Positions 1 to 8,824 of a DNA stretch of 64,000 bases are shown here, piece by piece; the first letter of the stretch is position 1, and every line of letters starts with the position of its first letter. This DNA is from Paraburkholderia bannensis. GTDB lineage: Bacteria; Pseudomonadota; Gammaproteobacteria; Burkholderiales; Burkholderiaceae. The notes under the pieces are model-generated. The model was given only the letters and a program-made list of their open reading frames with translations. It did no database searches and was not told the origin of the DNA. The translations under genes and the position numbers were made by a program. The stretch lies in contig NZ_JACHBW010000002.1 of assembly GCF_014200455.1 (NCBI RefSeq), positions 434,001-498,000 of the forward strand. Direction: 5' to 3'.

Positions 1-1
1 G

Positions 2-421
2 GTGGTGGGTCTGGTGGTGCCGACCGGTTACTCGTTCAACCTCGACGGCACCAACATCTACATGACGATGGCGGTGCTCTTCATCGCCCAAGCGACCAAC
101 ACCGACCTCACGTGGACGCAGCAGCTCACGCTGCTGGCCGTGACCATGCTGACCTCGAAGGGCGCCAGCGGCGTGACCGGCGCGGGCTTCATCACGCTGG
201 CCGCGACGCTGGCCGTGGTGCCGACCATTCCGCTCTCCGGCATGGTGCTGATCCTCGGCATCGACCGCTTCATGAGCGAGTGCCGCGCGCTGACGAACAT
301 CGTCGGCAACGGCGTGGCAACGGTGGTGGTGTCGGCGTGGGAAAAGGAGCTGGACCGCGACAAGTTGCGCGCGGTGCTGGCGGGCGAGGCTTCGGAAGTG
401 AAGGAAAGCGCGGGCGCGTAA
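2..421 (+). CDS. dctA: C4-dicarboxylate/H+ symporter DctA, C-terminal part (5' truncated by window edge)
   Basis: Inner-membrane symporter of the DAACS family that takes up succinate, fumarate and malate. Only the last 139 residues are in the window. They include the family's conserved [17 protein letters not shown] stretch, the [13 protein letters not shown] hairpin region and the IDRFMSECR segment with its conserved Asp and Asn residues, which form the substrate and cation site. The acidic, lysine-rich tail is cytoplasmic. Its two-component regulators dctB and dctD follow on the same strand, the usual arrangement. The start lies upstream of the window. Confidence 0.95.
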   Translation: MVGLVVPTGYSFNLDGTNIYMTMAVLFIAQATNTDLTWTQQLTLLAVTMLTSKGASGVTGAGFITLAATLAVVPTIPLSGMVLILGIDRFMSECRALTNIVGNGVATVVVSAWEKELDRDKLRAVLAGEASEVKESAGA

Positions 422-666
422 GTTTGCTTGCGCGTGGTTGATCGGGCGGCGCGTGGTGCGCTGCTTCGGTCGGCTCAAGTTGTTTGACCGGTTGTACTGG
501 AGTTTTACGTGTAGCAAGCGGCGCAAGCCGTTGGGCGGCGTGTTGTTCATCCCCTGTCGATACGTCGCCCGCTCCCATCTCCCGCCTTCCACGATCGGCC
601 GCCTCGCGCGGTTTGCGTGTGCCACAATCCCACCCATCCCCGCTCGATCACCCGGAAGTTTCATCC

Positions 667-2580
667 GTGACGCGCCGTCTCGTTCTGCTGTTTGCGCTCG
701 CCATCGGGCTCGCACTCGTGTGCGCGCTTGCGTGGACACTCGCCTGGCAGACCGGCATCGACGCGCTGCGCCTGAACGCCGCCGTGCGCGGCGACCGCAC
801 GACAGCCGCGCTCAAGAGCACGCTGGAGCGCTACGAATCGCTGCCCTATCTGGTGGGCGCGCATCCGCTCGTGCAGGACGTGCTCGCGGATCCCAATCCC
901 GAGCGCGTCGCCGCCGCGAACCGCTATCTCGAAGACGTGAACCGCCACGCGCGCGCCACCACGACCTACATCATCCGCGCCGACGGCATCTGCATCGCAG
1001 CCAGCAACTGGCGCGGCGCGGACAGCTTCGTGGGCGTCGAGTACCGCTTCCGCCCGTATTTCATCGAAGCCGCCAAAGGCGACGTGGGACGTTTCTTCGG
1101 TATCGGCACGATCTCGCGCGATCCGGGTTACTACATCTCGCAGCCGGTGCGGCGCAACGGCCAGATCGTCGGCGTGGCGGTGGTGAAGCTCAATCTCGAA
1201 TGGTTTCCGGGCTCGGATGCCTCCGAGCCGCTGCTCGTCACCGACGATCACGGCGTGATCTTTCTGTCCTCGGTGCCCGCGTGGAAATACCGCACGGTGC
1301 GGCCATTGCCGACCGATGTGGTGGCCTCGATCGACGCGACGCGGCAGTATGCGCGCCAGGATATCCCGCCGCTGCCCGCGAGCGTGGAGCGCGTGCTGGA
1401 AGGCGACGCCGATATCGTGCGCATCGGCAGCGGCCTGCGCGCGCCGCGCTATCTGGAAACGCGCCGGGCGCTTGGTGAGCCGGACTGGCATCTGGTGACG
1501 ATGTCGCCGGTCGCGCCGGTGCTCGACGCCGCGCGCAACGCCACCATCATGACGGGCTTCGGCTACGTGTCGCTGTGCCTGCTGGGGTTCTACTGGCGCA
1601 TGCGCCGCGCGCGCGTGCGCGAAGTGGTGAAGAGCCGTGCGATGCTGCAAAAGGCCTACGCGATGCTCAACGACCGCGTGGCCGAACGCACCGCCGACCT
1701 CTCGCAGGCCAACGAAAGCCTGCAGCGCGAAGTCGCCGAGCGCACCCGCACCGAACAGGAGCTGCGCGCCACCCAGGACGAACTGATCCAGGCGAGCAAG
1801 CTGGCCGCGCTCGGACAGATGGCGGCGGGCATCACGCACGAACTGAATCAGCCGCTCGCGGCGCTGCGCAGTTTTTCGGACAATACGCGCGTGTTTCTCG
1901 AACGCGGCCAGTACGACGCGGCGCACGAGAATCTGGAGGCGATCGGTTCGCTCACCGAGCGCATGGGCAAGATCGTCAATCAGCTCAAGCTCTTTGTCGG
2001 ACGGGCGAAGCCGCGCGGCCAGCGCTCGCCGGTGGCGCGCGCGGTGCGCAATGCGCTCGCGCTGCTCGGCAAGCGGCTCGACGGCGCGCGGGTCGAACTC
2101 ACGCTCAGCGACGGCGATGCCGCGAATGTGTCCAGCATCGCGCTCGACGCGCATGTCGCGCATCCCGAGCTGGTCGCGCAATGCGACGACCTGCGGCTCG
2201 AACAGGTGCTCATCAATCTGATCGGCAACGCGCTCGACGCGGTGGCGGGCCTGCCCGGCCCGCGCATCGTCATCGATGTGCGCGCGCTGCCCGCGACGCT
2301 GGAAATCTCGGTGCGCGACAATGGGCCGGGGATTCCCGCCGATGTCATGCAGCGCCTCTTCGAACCGTTTTTCACCACCAAGGAGATGGGGCAGGGCCTG
2401 GGGCTCGGCCTCGCGATTTCCTCGTCGATCGCGCGCGATTGCGGCGGCGCGCTCACGGCGCACAATGCCGAAGGCGGCGGCGCGGTGTTCGTGCTGACGC
2501 TCAAGCGCTCGCGCGTGAATGCGGTGGCGGGCGATTCGGTGGGCGACTCGGTGGGCGACTCGGCGGGCGCGCGGCATTGA
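667..2580 (+). CDS. dctB: C4-dicarboxylate sensor histidine kinase DctB
   Basis: Membrane sensor kinase that detects periplasmic C4-dicarboxylates and phosphorylates DctD. The protein has 637 residues from a GTG at 667. This start was chosen because the transmembrane segment (RRLVLLFALAIGLALVCAL) follows at once, whereas in-frame codons further upstream translate to low-complexity sequence. The order is TM1, a periplasmic double-PAS-like region (about 30-290), TM2 (about 300-318), a coiled coil rich in Glu and Arg, then the HisKA H-box GITHELNQPLAALR with the phosphorylated His at about 391. The N box (LINLIGNALDAV), a DNGPGIP box and the GLGLGLAIS box complete the ATPase. The C-terminus ends in short GDSV repeats. 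It is followed 38 bp later by dctD. Confidence 0.93.
   Translation: MTRRLVLLFALAIGLALVCALAWTLAWQTGIDALRLNAAVRGDRTTAALKSTLERYESLPYLVGAHPLVQDVLADPNPERVAAANRYLEDVNRHARATTTYIIRADGICIAASNWRGADSFVGVEYRFRPYFIEAAKGDVGRFFGIGTISRDPGYYISQPVRRNGQIVGVAVVKLNLEWFPGSDASEPLLVTDDHGVIFLSSVPAWKYRTVRPLPTDVVASIDATRQYARQDIPPLPASVERVLEGDADIVRIGSGLRAPRYLETRRALGEPDWHLVTMSPVAPVLDAARNATIMTGFGYVSLCLLGFYWRMRRARVREVVKSRAMLQKAYAMLNDRVAERTADLSQANESLQREVAERTRTEQELRATQDELIQASKLAALGQMAAGITHELNQPLAALRSFSDNTRVFLERGQYDAAHENLEAIGSLTERMGKIVNQLKLFVGRAKPRGQRSPVARAVRNALALLGKRLDGARVELTLSDGDAANVSSIALDAHVAHPELVAQCDDLRLEQVLINLIGNALDAVAGLPGPRIVIDVRALPATLEISVRDNGPGIPADVMQRLFEPFFTTKEMGQGLGLGLAISSSIARDCGGALTAHNAEGGGAVFVLTLKRSRVNAVAGDSVGDSVGDSAGARH
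2527..2565 (+). repeat. 12-nt tandem repeat at the dctB 3' end
   Basis: About three copies of GGGCGACTCGGT or a one-base variant encode GDSV-GDSV-GDSA at the extreme C-terminus of DctB, outside the kinase domain. Copy number is likely to vary between strains. Confidence 0.7.
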
Positions 2581-2618
2581 CGCCGCAACGGAATCAGAAA
2601 CAAGGAAGACGAATCAAC

Positions 2619-3980
2619 ATGGTCAGTTCAACGCCCGGCCGGGTGCTCTATATCGAGGACGACGAACTGGTGCGCCGCGCCGGTATGCAGAGCCTGCAGC
2701 TCGCGGGCTTCGAGGCAACCGGTTATGCGAACGCCGAGGCCGCGTTGCCGCTCGTCGATGCGGGCTTTCCCGGCATCGTGGTGAGCGATATCCGCTTGCC
2801 GGGCATGAGCGGGCTGGACCTGCTTGCGCAGTGCCACGAGCGTGCGCCCGACGTGCCCGTGATCCTCGTTACCGGTCACGGCGACATCTCGATGGCCGTG
2901 CAGGCGATGCGTGACGGTGCGTATGACTTCATCGAAAAGCCCTTCGCCTCGGAACGGCTGATCGAGACCGTGCGCCGCGCGCTTGAGCGCCGCACGCTGG
3001 TGCTCGAAAACCTCGCGCTGCGCCGCGAGCTGGCGGGGCAAAACACGCTCGCACCGCGCATCATCGGCAAGAGTCCGGCGATCGAGCAGGTGCGGCGGCT
3101 GATCGCGAACGTCGCGCCCACCGATGCCTCCGTGCTCATCAACGGCGACACGGGCGCGGGCAAGGAACTGATCGCGCGCAGTCTGCACGAATTGTCGCCG
3201 CGTCGCGACAAGCCGTTCGTCGCGGTGAATTGCGGCGCGCTGCCTGAGCCGATGTTCGAATCGGAGATGTTTGGCTATGAGCAGGGCGCCTTCACGGGCG
3301 CAGCGAAGCGTCGGATCGGCAAGCTCGAACACGCGGCGGGCGGCACGCTTTTTCTCGATGAAATCGAAAGCATGCCGCTCGCGCTTCAGGTGAAGCTGCT
3401 GCGCGTGCTGCAGGACGGCGTGCTGGAGCGGCTGGGCTCGAACCAGCCGGTGCGCGTGGATCTGCGCGTGGTGGCGGCGGCCAAGGGCGACATGAACGAA
3501 CATGTGGCGGCGGGGACGTTCCGGCGCGACCTGCTGTATCGCCTGAACGTGGTGACGATTGGGTTGCCGCCGCTCGCCGAGCGCCGGGAGGATATCGTGC
3601 CGCTGTTCGAACACTTCCTGCTGGACGCGGCGGTGCGTTACCAGCGGCCCGCGCCGCTGCTGACCGAACGCGACCGCATGCGCCTGGCGCAGCGCGACTG
3701 GCCCGGCAACGTGCGCGAACTGCGCAACGCCGCGGATCGCTATGTGCTTGGGATTCCCGACGATCTCGCGCCGCCGTCGCAAGCCGGCCCGGACGATGCC
3801 TTGCCGCTCAAGGAGCGCGTGGAGCAGTACGAACGCGCGCTGATCGCCGATGCGTTGCAGCAGACGAACGGCGCCGTCGTGCAGGCCGCGGAACGGCTGC
3901 AGATGGCCAAGGCCACGCTGTACGAGAAGATCCGGCGCTATGGGCTGGTCGCGCGGCAGGAGAACGAAACGCGCGGCTAG
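2619..3980 (+). CDS. dctD: C4-dicarboxylate response regulator DctD (sigma-54 activator)
   Basis: NtrC-family response regulator that activates sigma-54 transcription of dctA after phosphorylation by DctB. The ATG at 2619 has AAGGAAG upstream and gives 453 residues. The N-terminal receiver carries the acidic pair EDD (13-15) and phospho-acceptor Asp57 (VVSDIRLPG). The central AAA+ domain has Walker A GDTGAGKE, the sigma-54 contact motif GAFTGA and a Walker B ending LFLDEIES. The C-terminal Fis-type helix-turn-helix is [20 protein letters not shown]. It forms an operon with dctB, and a strong terminator follows. Confidence 0.95.
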   Translation: MVSSTPGRVLYIEDDELVRRAGMQSLQLAGFEATGYANAEAALPLVDAGFPGIVVSDIRLPGMSGLDLLAQCHERAPDVPVILVTGHGDISMAVQAMRDGAYDFIEKPFASERLIETVRRALERRTLVLENLALRRELAGQNTLAPRIIGKSPAIEQVRRLIANVAPTDASVLINGDTGAGKELIARSLHELSPRRDKPFVAVNCGALPEPMFESEMFGYEQGAFTGAAKRRIGKLEHAAGGTLFLDEIESMPLALQVKLLRVLQDGVLERLGSNQPVRVDLRVVAAAKGDMNEHVAAGTFRRDLLYRLNVVTIGLPPLAERREDIVPLFEHFLLDAAVRYQRPAPLLTERDRMRLAQRDWPGNVRELRNAADRYVLGIPDDLAPPSQAGPDDALPLKERVEQYERALIADALQQTNGAVVQAAERLQMAKATLYEKIRRYGLVARQENETRG

Positions 3981-4030
3981 GTGGGATCGGCGGATCAACG
4001 GATCGGTGGTGGAGCACGCGCAAAAAGCAG

Positions 4031-4057
4031 AACGGCAGCGAATTCGCTGCCGTTTTT
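4031..4057 (+). terminator. Rho-independent terminator after dctD
   Basis: Perfect 10-bp stem AACGGCAGCG / CGCTGCCGTT with an AATT loop, followed by a T run. It lies between the convergent dctD and TlpA-type genes, and the A-rich left flank may let it work in both directions. Confidence 0.88.
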
Positions 4058-4082
4058 CATGTGCCGATGACCGTCGGGCCGA

Positions 4083-4622
4083 TCAGGTCGACAGCGCTTT
4101 CTTCAGCAGTTGATCGAGTTCCGCGAACTGCGGCTCGCCCACATAGCGCTTGAGAATCTTGCCGTTGCGGTCGACCACGAAGGTGGTCGGCGTGAGCTGC
4201 ACGTTGCCGAACTGCTTCGCAGCCGAGCCGTCGTCCATCGCCACCTTGAAGGGCAGCTGGCGCGTCTGCGCGTAGTTGGCGACGTACATCGGCGCGTCGT
4301 AGTTCATCGCCACGGCGACGAATTCGAGGCCATCGCCCTTGAAGCGGTTATAGGTCTGGACCATCTGCGGCATTTCCTGCATGCAGGTGGCGCAGCTGGT
4401 CGCCCAGAAGTTGATCAGATAGACCTTGCCTTTGAGATCCGCAGTCGAAACCTTCTGGCCCGACAGCAGCGTGAAGGTGGCGTCCGGCACGCGCTGCTGG
4501 CTGCCGAAGAAGGCGAAATAGCCCGCCACGGCAATGGCGACCACGACCACCGCCGCAGCGATGTTGCGGATCGCGCTGGAGCGCGCTTTCGGACTATGCG
4601 GGGAATTCGTGGATGCTGACAT
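4083..4622 (-). CDS. TlpA/ResA-type membrane-anchored thioredoxin
   Basis: Periplasm-facing thiol-disulfide oxidoreductase. From ATG 4622 (GAGG upstream) it has 179 residues: one N-terminal membrane anchor (about 21-40, AAAVVVVAIAVAGYFAFFG) and a TlpA/redoxin domain. The active site is WATSCATCMQEMP with a CxxC pair, and the cis-proline is in TPTTFVVDRNGK. Members of this family reduce apocytochrome c or Cu-site cysteines. The partner cannot be told from this locus. An upstream in-frame extension to 4745 was rejected because it lacks a signal-like sequence. Confidence 0.88.
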   Translation of the reverse strand: MSASTNSPHSPKARSSAIRNIAAAVVVVAIAVAGYFAFFGSQQRVPDATFTLLSGQKVSTADLKGKVYLINFWATSCATCMQEMPQMVQTYNRFKGDGLEFVAVAMNYDAPMYVANYAQTRQLPFKVAMDDGSAAKQFGNVQLTPTTFVVDRNGKILKRYVGEPQFAELDQLLKKALST

Positions 4623-4819
4623 GGGTGAAGCCTCAGGCGCCGACGGGCGCGCAACGTTGCTGATCTGGCGGAGCCAGTCTATCTCGCAATGGCCCGGCCG
4701 GTCATTGTAGCGCCGAATTTCCCGGCATAGCGGTTGCGGCGGCACGCGCAGGCGCGCTCGCAGGATAATGGCCGACGCTATCTTGCCCGCGCACTATTGC
4801 GCCCCAATTACAAACCACG

Positions 4820-5371
4820 ATGCTCACCAACGCCCTTCGCTCGCTGGCCGCGAGCGCACTGTTTGCGGTGTTTTCCAGTGCTCTTGTCGCCTGCTCGCCG
4901 ACTTACGATTGGCGCACGATTTCGAACAACACGAGCGGCTATAGCGTCGACCTGCCGGGCAGGCCCGCCTCGGACGCCCGTAGCGTCGATGTGGACGGCA
5001 CGCCGATGCAGATGCATATGCAGACCGCCGAAGTTGGCGGGGCGGTATTCGTGATCGGCACGCTCGATCTGCCGGACGCGCAAGCAGCCACGCAGCAAAA
5101 GGCCCTCGGCTTCCTGCGCGATGGCCTCGCGCGCAACGTGGGCGTGCCGCCCGACGCCCGCAGCATAGCGGTGCCGCTTGCAGCAGGCGGCAGCGTGCCG
5201 GGCATCGACATGCAACTGTCGGGCAAGGCCGGAGCAAAGGACGAGACGCGCACGATCCACGCGCGTCTGGTCGCGAAGGGCGCGCACGCTTACCAACTGG
5301 CGATCGTGGGGCGCGAGCAACCGGCCGTCGAGCAAGTCGATCAGTTCTTCCAATCGTTCAAGCTCCATTGA
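4820..5371 (+). CDS. Hypothetical lipoprotein
   Basis: 183 residues with a lipoprotein signal peptide ending in the lipobox LVAC, so Cys25 is the probable lipidation site. The mature part is about 158 residues and alternates polar and hydrophobic segments without a motif I recognise. It divides into a region beginning YDWRTISNNTSGYSVDLPGRP and a C-terminal region ending VEQVDQFFQSFKLH. The overall look is that of small lipoproteins of the Burkholderia family. No operon partner is on the same strand. Function unknown. Confidence 0.75.
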   Translation: MLTNALRSLAASALFAVFSSALVACSPTYDWRTISNNTSGYSVDLPGRPASDARSVDVDGTPMQMHMQTAEVGGAVFVIGTLDLPDAQAATQQKALGFLRDGLARNVGVPPDARSIAVPLAAGGSVPGIDMQLSGKAGAKDETRTIHARLVAKGAHAYQLAIVGREQPAVEQVDQFFQSFKLH

Positions 5372-5488
5372 GGAGAGCCGAACGACCGCGTACTTGCATC
5401 GTCGCCCGGCCGGCCGTTTGCGCGCCAAAGTGAAAGTGCTCTCCTGGGTTTACGAGCTATCTGCCGGATTTGATTGAGGGTTTACGGG

Positions 5489-5523
5489 TTACCCACAGGT
5501 GCTGTGGATAACTTTGTGGGTAA
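5489..5523. promoter_or_regulatory. Three DnaA-box-like 9-mers in inverted arrangement
   Basis: TTACCCACA (5489-5497), TGTGGATAA (5503-5511) and TGTGGGTAA (5515-5523). The middle one is the reverse complement of the canonical box TTATCCACA. The outer two differ from it at one position and form a perfect 9-bp inverted repeat around it. A fourth match, TGTGTATAA (complement TTATACACA), is at 5679-5687. The sequence matches are direct; DnaA binding is inferred. Confidence 0.5.
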
Positions 5524-5684
5524 AACGGCTCCGTCGCCCGCAAAAGGCCGTGCTGTGGGCTTTTTGTTAGTTTTAGCAGTGCCGGGACGTCTTTTGAAAC
5601 GCATAAAAATCAAGGACTTGCGTTTTGGATCGTCACGAAATGCGAATCGTGTCTTAAAAGGCTGCCGATACAACCAAGTGTGTA

Positions 5685-5710
5685 TAAGTCAAGTCTTGAC
5701 TTAGATTTTT
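5685..5710. promoter_or_regulatory. Palindrome TAAGTCAAG-T-CTTGACTTA next to a T run
   Basis: A perfect 9-bp inverted repeat with a 1-nt centre (5685-5703), followed by GATTTTTT. The tiny spacer suits a protein operator better than an RNA hairpin, though the T run also permits a weak terminator. Confidence 0.4.
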
Positions 5711-5798
5711 TGATCCTTCTGATGTATAGGCCGGGCGGCCGCTGTTCGGGTCTGGCGCTGGATTCAGCTCGATGGGCGAGCCGCATGGTCGATCCGTA

Positions 5799-7355
5799 CT
5801 ACTGATCGCTGAAGGCCCGCCGATACTGCACCGCCTCCGCCACATGGGCCGCATCGGGCATCCCGGCGCCGGCGAGATCGGCGATGGTGCGCGCGACCTT
5901 GAGCGCGCGATAGTACGCCCGCGCCGACCACCCAAAACGTTCACCCGCTTCGCGTAGCAACGCCTCGCCTGCGCTGTCCGGGCGGCAGACTTCATCGGTT
6001 TCGCGCCCGCTCAGTTCGCGGTTGGTCTTGCCCTGACGGGCGATCTGGCGCTCGCGGGCCGCCGTCACGCGCGCGGCAATCCTGGCGCTCGACTCGCCGG
6101 GCGCCGCCGCGCGCGAGGCGAGTTCGGCGGGCTGCAGCGCGGGCAGCTCGATCTGGATGTCGATGCGGTCGAGCAGCGGCCCCGACAGCTTGCGCCGATA
6201 GCGCGCCGCGCCTTCGGGCGTGCAGCGGCAGCGCCCCGACGGATCGCCGCGCCAGCCGCACGGGCACGGATTCATGGCGGCGACGAGCTGACAGGCAGCG
6301 GGGAAGTCGGTCTGCCAGGCGGCGCGCGAAATGGTGATCGAACCGTTTTCGAGCGGTTCGCGCAGCGTCTCCAGAACGTGCCGGTCGAACTCCGGCAACT
6401 CGTCGAGGAAAAGGACGCCAAGGTGCGCGAGCGTGATCTCGCCGGGCTGCGGCGGATTGCGTCCGCCGATCAGCGCTGCGGCGCTCGAAGAATGATGCGG
6501 CGCGCGAAACGGCCGACGCCGCCATTGCTGCGGCGAAAAGCCGATTGCGCTCGCCGACAGCAGCGCGGCGCTGGCGAGCGCCTCTGCGTCGCTCATCGGC
6601 GGCAGCAGGCCGGGCAGGCGCGCGGCGAGCATCGACTTACCCGCACCGGGCGGTCCGACCATCAATAGATGATGACCGCCCGCCGCCGCGACTTCGAGCG
6701 CACGGCGCGCGCCGCGCTGGCCGATCACATCGGCCATATCGGGCGAGAGCGCGGCGCACGTGGCATCGAGCGCCGGTGCGCGCACAGGACTCAGGCGCGC
6801 GTCCTCGGCCTTGGTGAGATGGCCGCAGAGCGCACGCAGGTCAGTGACGGCGTAGACGTCCACGCCGGGTACGAGTGCGGCTTCGGCGGTGTTGTCGGCG
6901 GGCAGGTAAAGCTCGGGTGAGTGCGCGCCAGGATGATCCGCACACTGGCCGGCATGCGCGCGCGCCGTGCCGCAGGCCATGGCAAACGCGCCGCGCATGG
7001 GCCGCACAGCGCCCGTGAGCGATAGCTCGCCCGCGAATTCGCGGGCCTGCGTGAGGGCGCCGCCCGGAATCTGTCCGCTCGCCGCGAGGATGCCCAATGC
7101 GATGGGCAGATCGAACCGTCCCGACTCCTTGGGTAGATCGGCAGGCGCGAGGTTGACCGTGATACGCCTGACGGGGAAGTCGAAGCCGCAATTCGAGAGC
7201 GCGGCGCGCACGCGCTCGCGGCTCTCGCGGACTTCGAGGTCGGGCAAGCCGACTATCGAAAAGGACGGCAGGCCGTTGGCAAGGTGAACTTCGACGGTCA
7301 CCTCGGGCGCGCGGCCAGCAGCCGGCGCGCGGCTTTTCACCACGGCAAGCGACAT
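5799..7355 (-). CDS. comM: YifB/ComM family AAA+ ATPase (Mg-chelatase-like)
   Basis: Hexameric helicase that promotes branch migration during integration of transformed DNA. The ATG at 7355 has GGAG upstream and gives 518 residues starting MSLAVVKSRA, the family's typical opening. An N-terminal Lon-protease-like domain (about 1-170, KESGRFDLPIALGILAA) precedes the AAA+ core with Walker A GPPGAGKS (234-241) and Walker B VLFLDELPEF. The cysteine-rich NPCPCGW...RCRCTPE segment and the PLLDRIDIQIELP motif follow. A second competence gene, comF, is in this window but disrupted. Confidence 0.95.
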   Translation of the reverse strand: MSLAVVKSRAPAAGRAPEVTVEVHLANGLPSFSIVGLPDLEVRESRERVRAALSNCGFDFPVRRITVNLAPADLPKESGRFDLPIALGILAASGQIPGGALTQAREFAGELSLTGAVRPMRGAFAMACGTARAHAGQCADHPGAHSPELYLPADNTAEAALVPGVDVYAVTDLRALCGHLTKAEDARLSPVRAPALDATCAALSPDMADVIGQRGARRALEVAAAGGHHLLMVGPPGAGKSMLAARLPGLLPPMSDAEALASAALLSASAIGFSPQQWRRRPFRAPHHSSSAAALIGGRNPPQPGEITLAHLGVLFLDELPEFDRHVLETLREPLENGSITISRAAWQTDFPAACQLVAAMNPCPCGWRGDPSGRCRCTPEGAARYRRKLSGPLLDRIDIQIELPALQPAELASRAAAPGESSARIAARVTAARERQIARQGKTNRELSGRETDEVCRPDSAGEALLREAGERFGWSARAYYRALKVARTIADLAGAGMPDAAHVAEAVQYRRAFSDQ

Positions 7356-7504
7356 GGAAATCTCCGAAAGGCGGTGCATGCGCGGACGTCGTGAACGGCT
7401 TCGCCGCTTTGTCACGCATGCGCCAGGCTGGTGAAGCGCGTGCCCCTTTACGGTTCCATTGCTAAACCGTTACGGCTCGCTTGCCTTAAGAAAGGTGAAA
7501 TTAA

Positions 7505-7774
7505 TCAGGATGCCTGCCCAGTCGAGGATGCCGTGACCGGCAGCTTCTGTTCGAGTTCGGCCACGCGGCGTTCGAGTTCTTCCAGACGCTGACGCGTACG
7601 CACCAACACCTGCGTCTGTGCGTCGAATTCCTCGCGCGTGACCAGTTCGAGCTTCGAAAAGCCTTGCGAAAGCATGGCGCGCACGTTGCGCTCGACATCG
7701 CGCGCGGGCGAGTTCCGCAGAAGTTCGCTGACCTTCGACTGCAGATCGTTGAATACGTCGTTCGGTTGTTTCAT
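7505..7774 (-). CDS. ubiK: Ubiquinone biosynthesis accessory factor UbiK (BMFP family)
   Basis: 89-residue coiled-coil protein of the YqiC/BMFP family, which helps the Ubi complex make ubiquinone under aerobic conditions. The start ATG is at 7774. The opening MKQPNDVFNDLQSKVSELL, the central MLSQGFSKLELVTREEFDAQ and the heptad-rich C-terminal LEELERRVAELEQKLP are diagnostic. The gene stands alone. Its 5' leader contains a perfect inverted repeat (7790-7808). Confidence 0.9.
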   Translation of the reverse strand: MKQPNDVFNDLQSKVSELLRNSPARDVERNVRAMLSQGFSKLELVTREEFDAQTQVLVRTRQRLEELERRVAELEQKLPVTASSTGQAS

Positions 7775-7789
7775 TCGGTTTCCCCTTCG

Positions 7790-7808
7790 CTGCACAGAAA
7801 ATGTGCAG
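7790..7808. promoter_or_regulatory. Inverted repeat upstream of ubiK
   Basis: CTGCACA-GAAAA-TGTGCAG, a perfect 7-bp dyad 15 bp before the ubiK start codon. It could be an operator or a leader hairpin. The binding protein is unknown. Confidence 0.4.
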
Positions 7809-7884
7809 ATTTCGTTTCGACTGTGCCTCGATCCGGATCGTGACCGATCTTGGTGCGCGAGCCGCGAAGTCCTCGATGCCCGTG

Positions 7885-7914
7885 TGCGCATCTGGTGCGC
7901 ATCAGTTGCGCATC
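7885..7914. repeat. Three direct repeats of TGCGCATC at 11-bp spacing
   Basis: Exact copies start at 7885, 7896 and 7907, about one helical turn apart, so a protein bound to each would sit on the same DNA face. They are about 380 bp upstream of the glnK sigma-54 promoter, on the far side of the intergenic region. Confidence 0.5.
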
Positions 7915-8203
7915 CGGCGCGCGCGATCCGATCGCGAGCCGCAGGCCTGGCACGAACCGCTTCCAGTGCGCCGCACCGAGTGCCGGCTGCGTCCTTCACG
8001 GGCCGCCGCGCTTCGTTCTCGCGCCTATTCGCGCGCTTCTGAGGCGATCGTGCTGCGCACCGATCCTTGAGAACACTCTAGCAACTCTCGCCAGGCGCCG
8101 CCACCGCTTGCGGCCCACGCTGGCCGTTCGGCCAGGGCCTTGCGCGGCCCGCGCGGCGCGGATTTCGGCGCGTAGTTCGACATGCGACCGGCATTGTCCA
8201 CGG

Positions 8204-8220
8204 GATGCGCACTTCGTGCA
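8204..8220. promoter_or_regulatory. Possible NtrC-like enhancer dyad
   Basis: Imperfect dyad ATGCGCACTTCGTGCAT about 45 bp upstream of the -24 element. Its TGCGCAC and GTGCA half-sites resemble the NtrC consensus (TGCACC...GGTGCA) only partly, and the distance is shorter than usual for an enhancer. Confidence 0.3.
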
Positions 8221-8263
8221 TCGAACTTCGTCGCAAGTCCTGCAAGAAAGCTCGTTGATCGAA

Positions 8264-8280
8264 TTGGCACGGGTGTTGCT
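8264..8280 (+). promoter_or_regulatory. Sigma-54 (-24/-12) promoter of glnK-amtB
   Basis: TTGGCACGGGTGTTGCT matches the RpoN consensus YTGGCACGNNNNTTGCW. GG is at 8266-8267 and GC at 8278-8279 with the required 10-bp gap. Transcription should start near 8291, leaving a leader of about 110 nt. This implies NtrC-dependent induction under nitrogen limitation. Confidence 0.85.
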
Positions 8281-8367
8281 AATAACCCCCCGCGCACCGA
8301 ACAACGGCTGGCTCGCGGTGCGTCGGCGGGGCGAGACCCGCACCGCAGGCGCCCGTTGCAGAAGTGA

Positions 8368-8739
<372 letters not shown>

Positions 8740-8824
8740 CAGCGACCCACGATTCCCGAGGCCAGCGTAAGGCGCGAGTCAAGCGCCAGTCCTGGCCGAC
8801 ATAGAGAGACAAGAGGAAACCAAG

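Larger units (their letters stand above)
5372..5798. other. Intergenic region with a cluster of DnaA-box-like sites
   Basis: 427 bp between the lipoprotein gene and the 3' end of comM, AT-richer than its surroundings, with no convincing gene. It holds four sequences resembling DnaA boxes (5489-5497, 5503-5511, 5515-5523, 5679-5687) and a palindrome next to a T run (5685-5710). A weak hairpin around 5540-5567 (AAAAGGCC paired with GGCTTTT) could terminate lipoprotein transcripts. Confidence 0.6.

Noticed and set aside
661..2577. Long open frame antisense to dctB
   Set aside because: GC-rich codon bias produces open antisense frames; the composition is Arg/His-rich and typical of a shadow of the real gene.
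5489..5523. DnaA-box cluster as the chromosome origin
   Set aside because: No dnaA, dnaN, rpmH, parAB or gidA genes and no AT-rich unwinding region are nearby.
5474..5704. 76-residue open frame in the comM downstream region
   Set aside because: It runs through the DnaA-box cluster, has no ribosome site and no protein-like conservation features; treated as non-coding.
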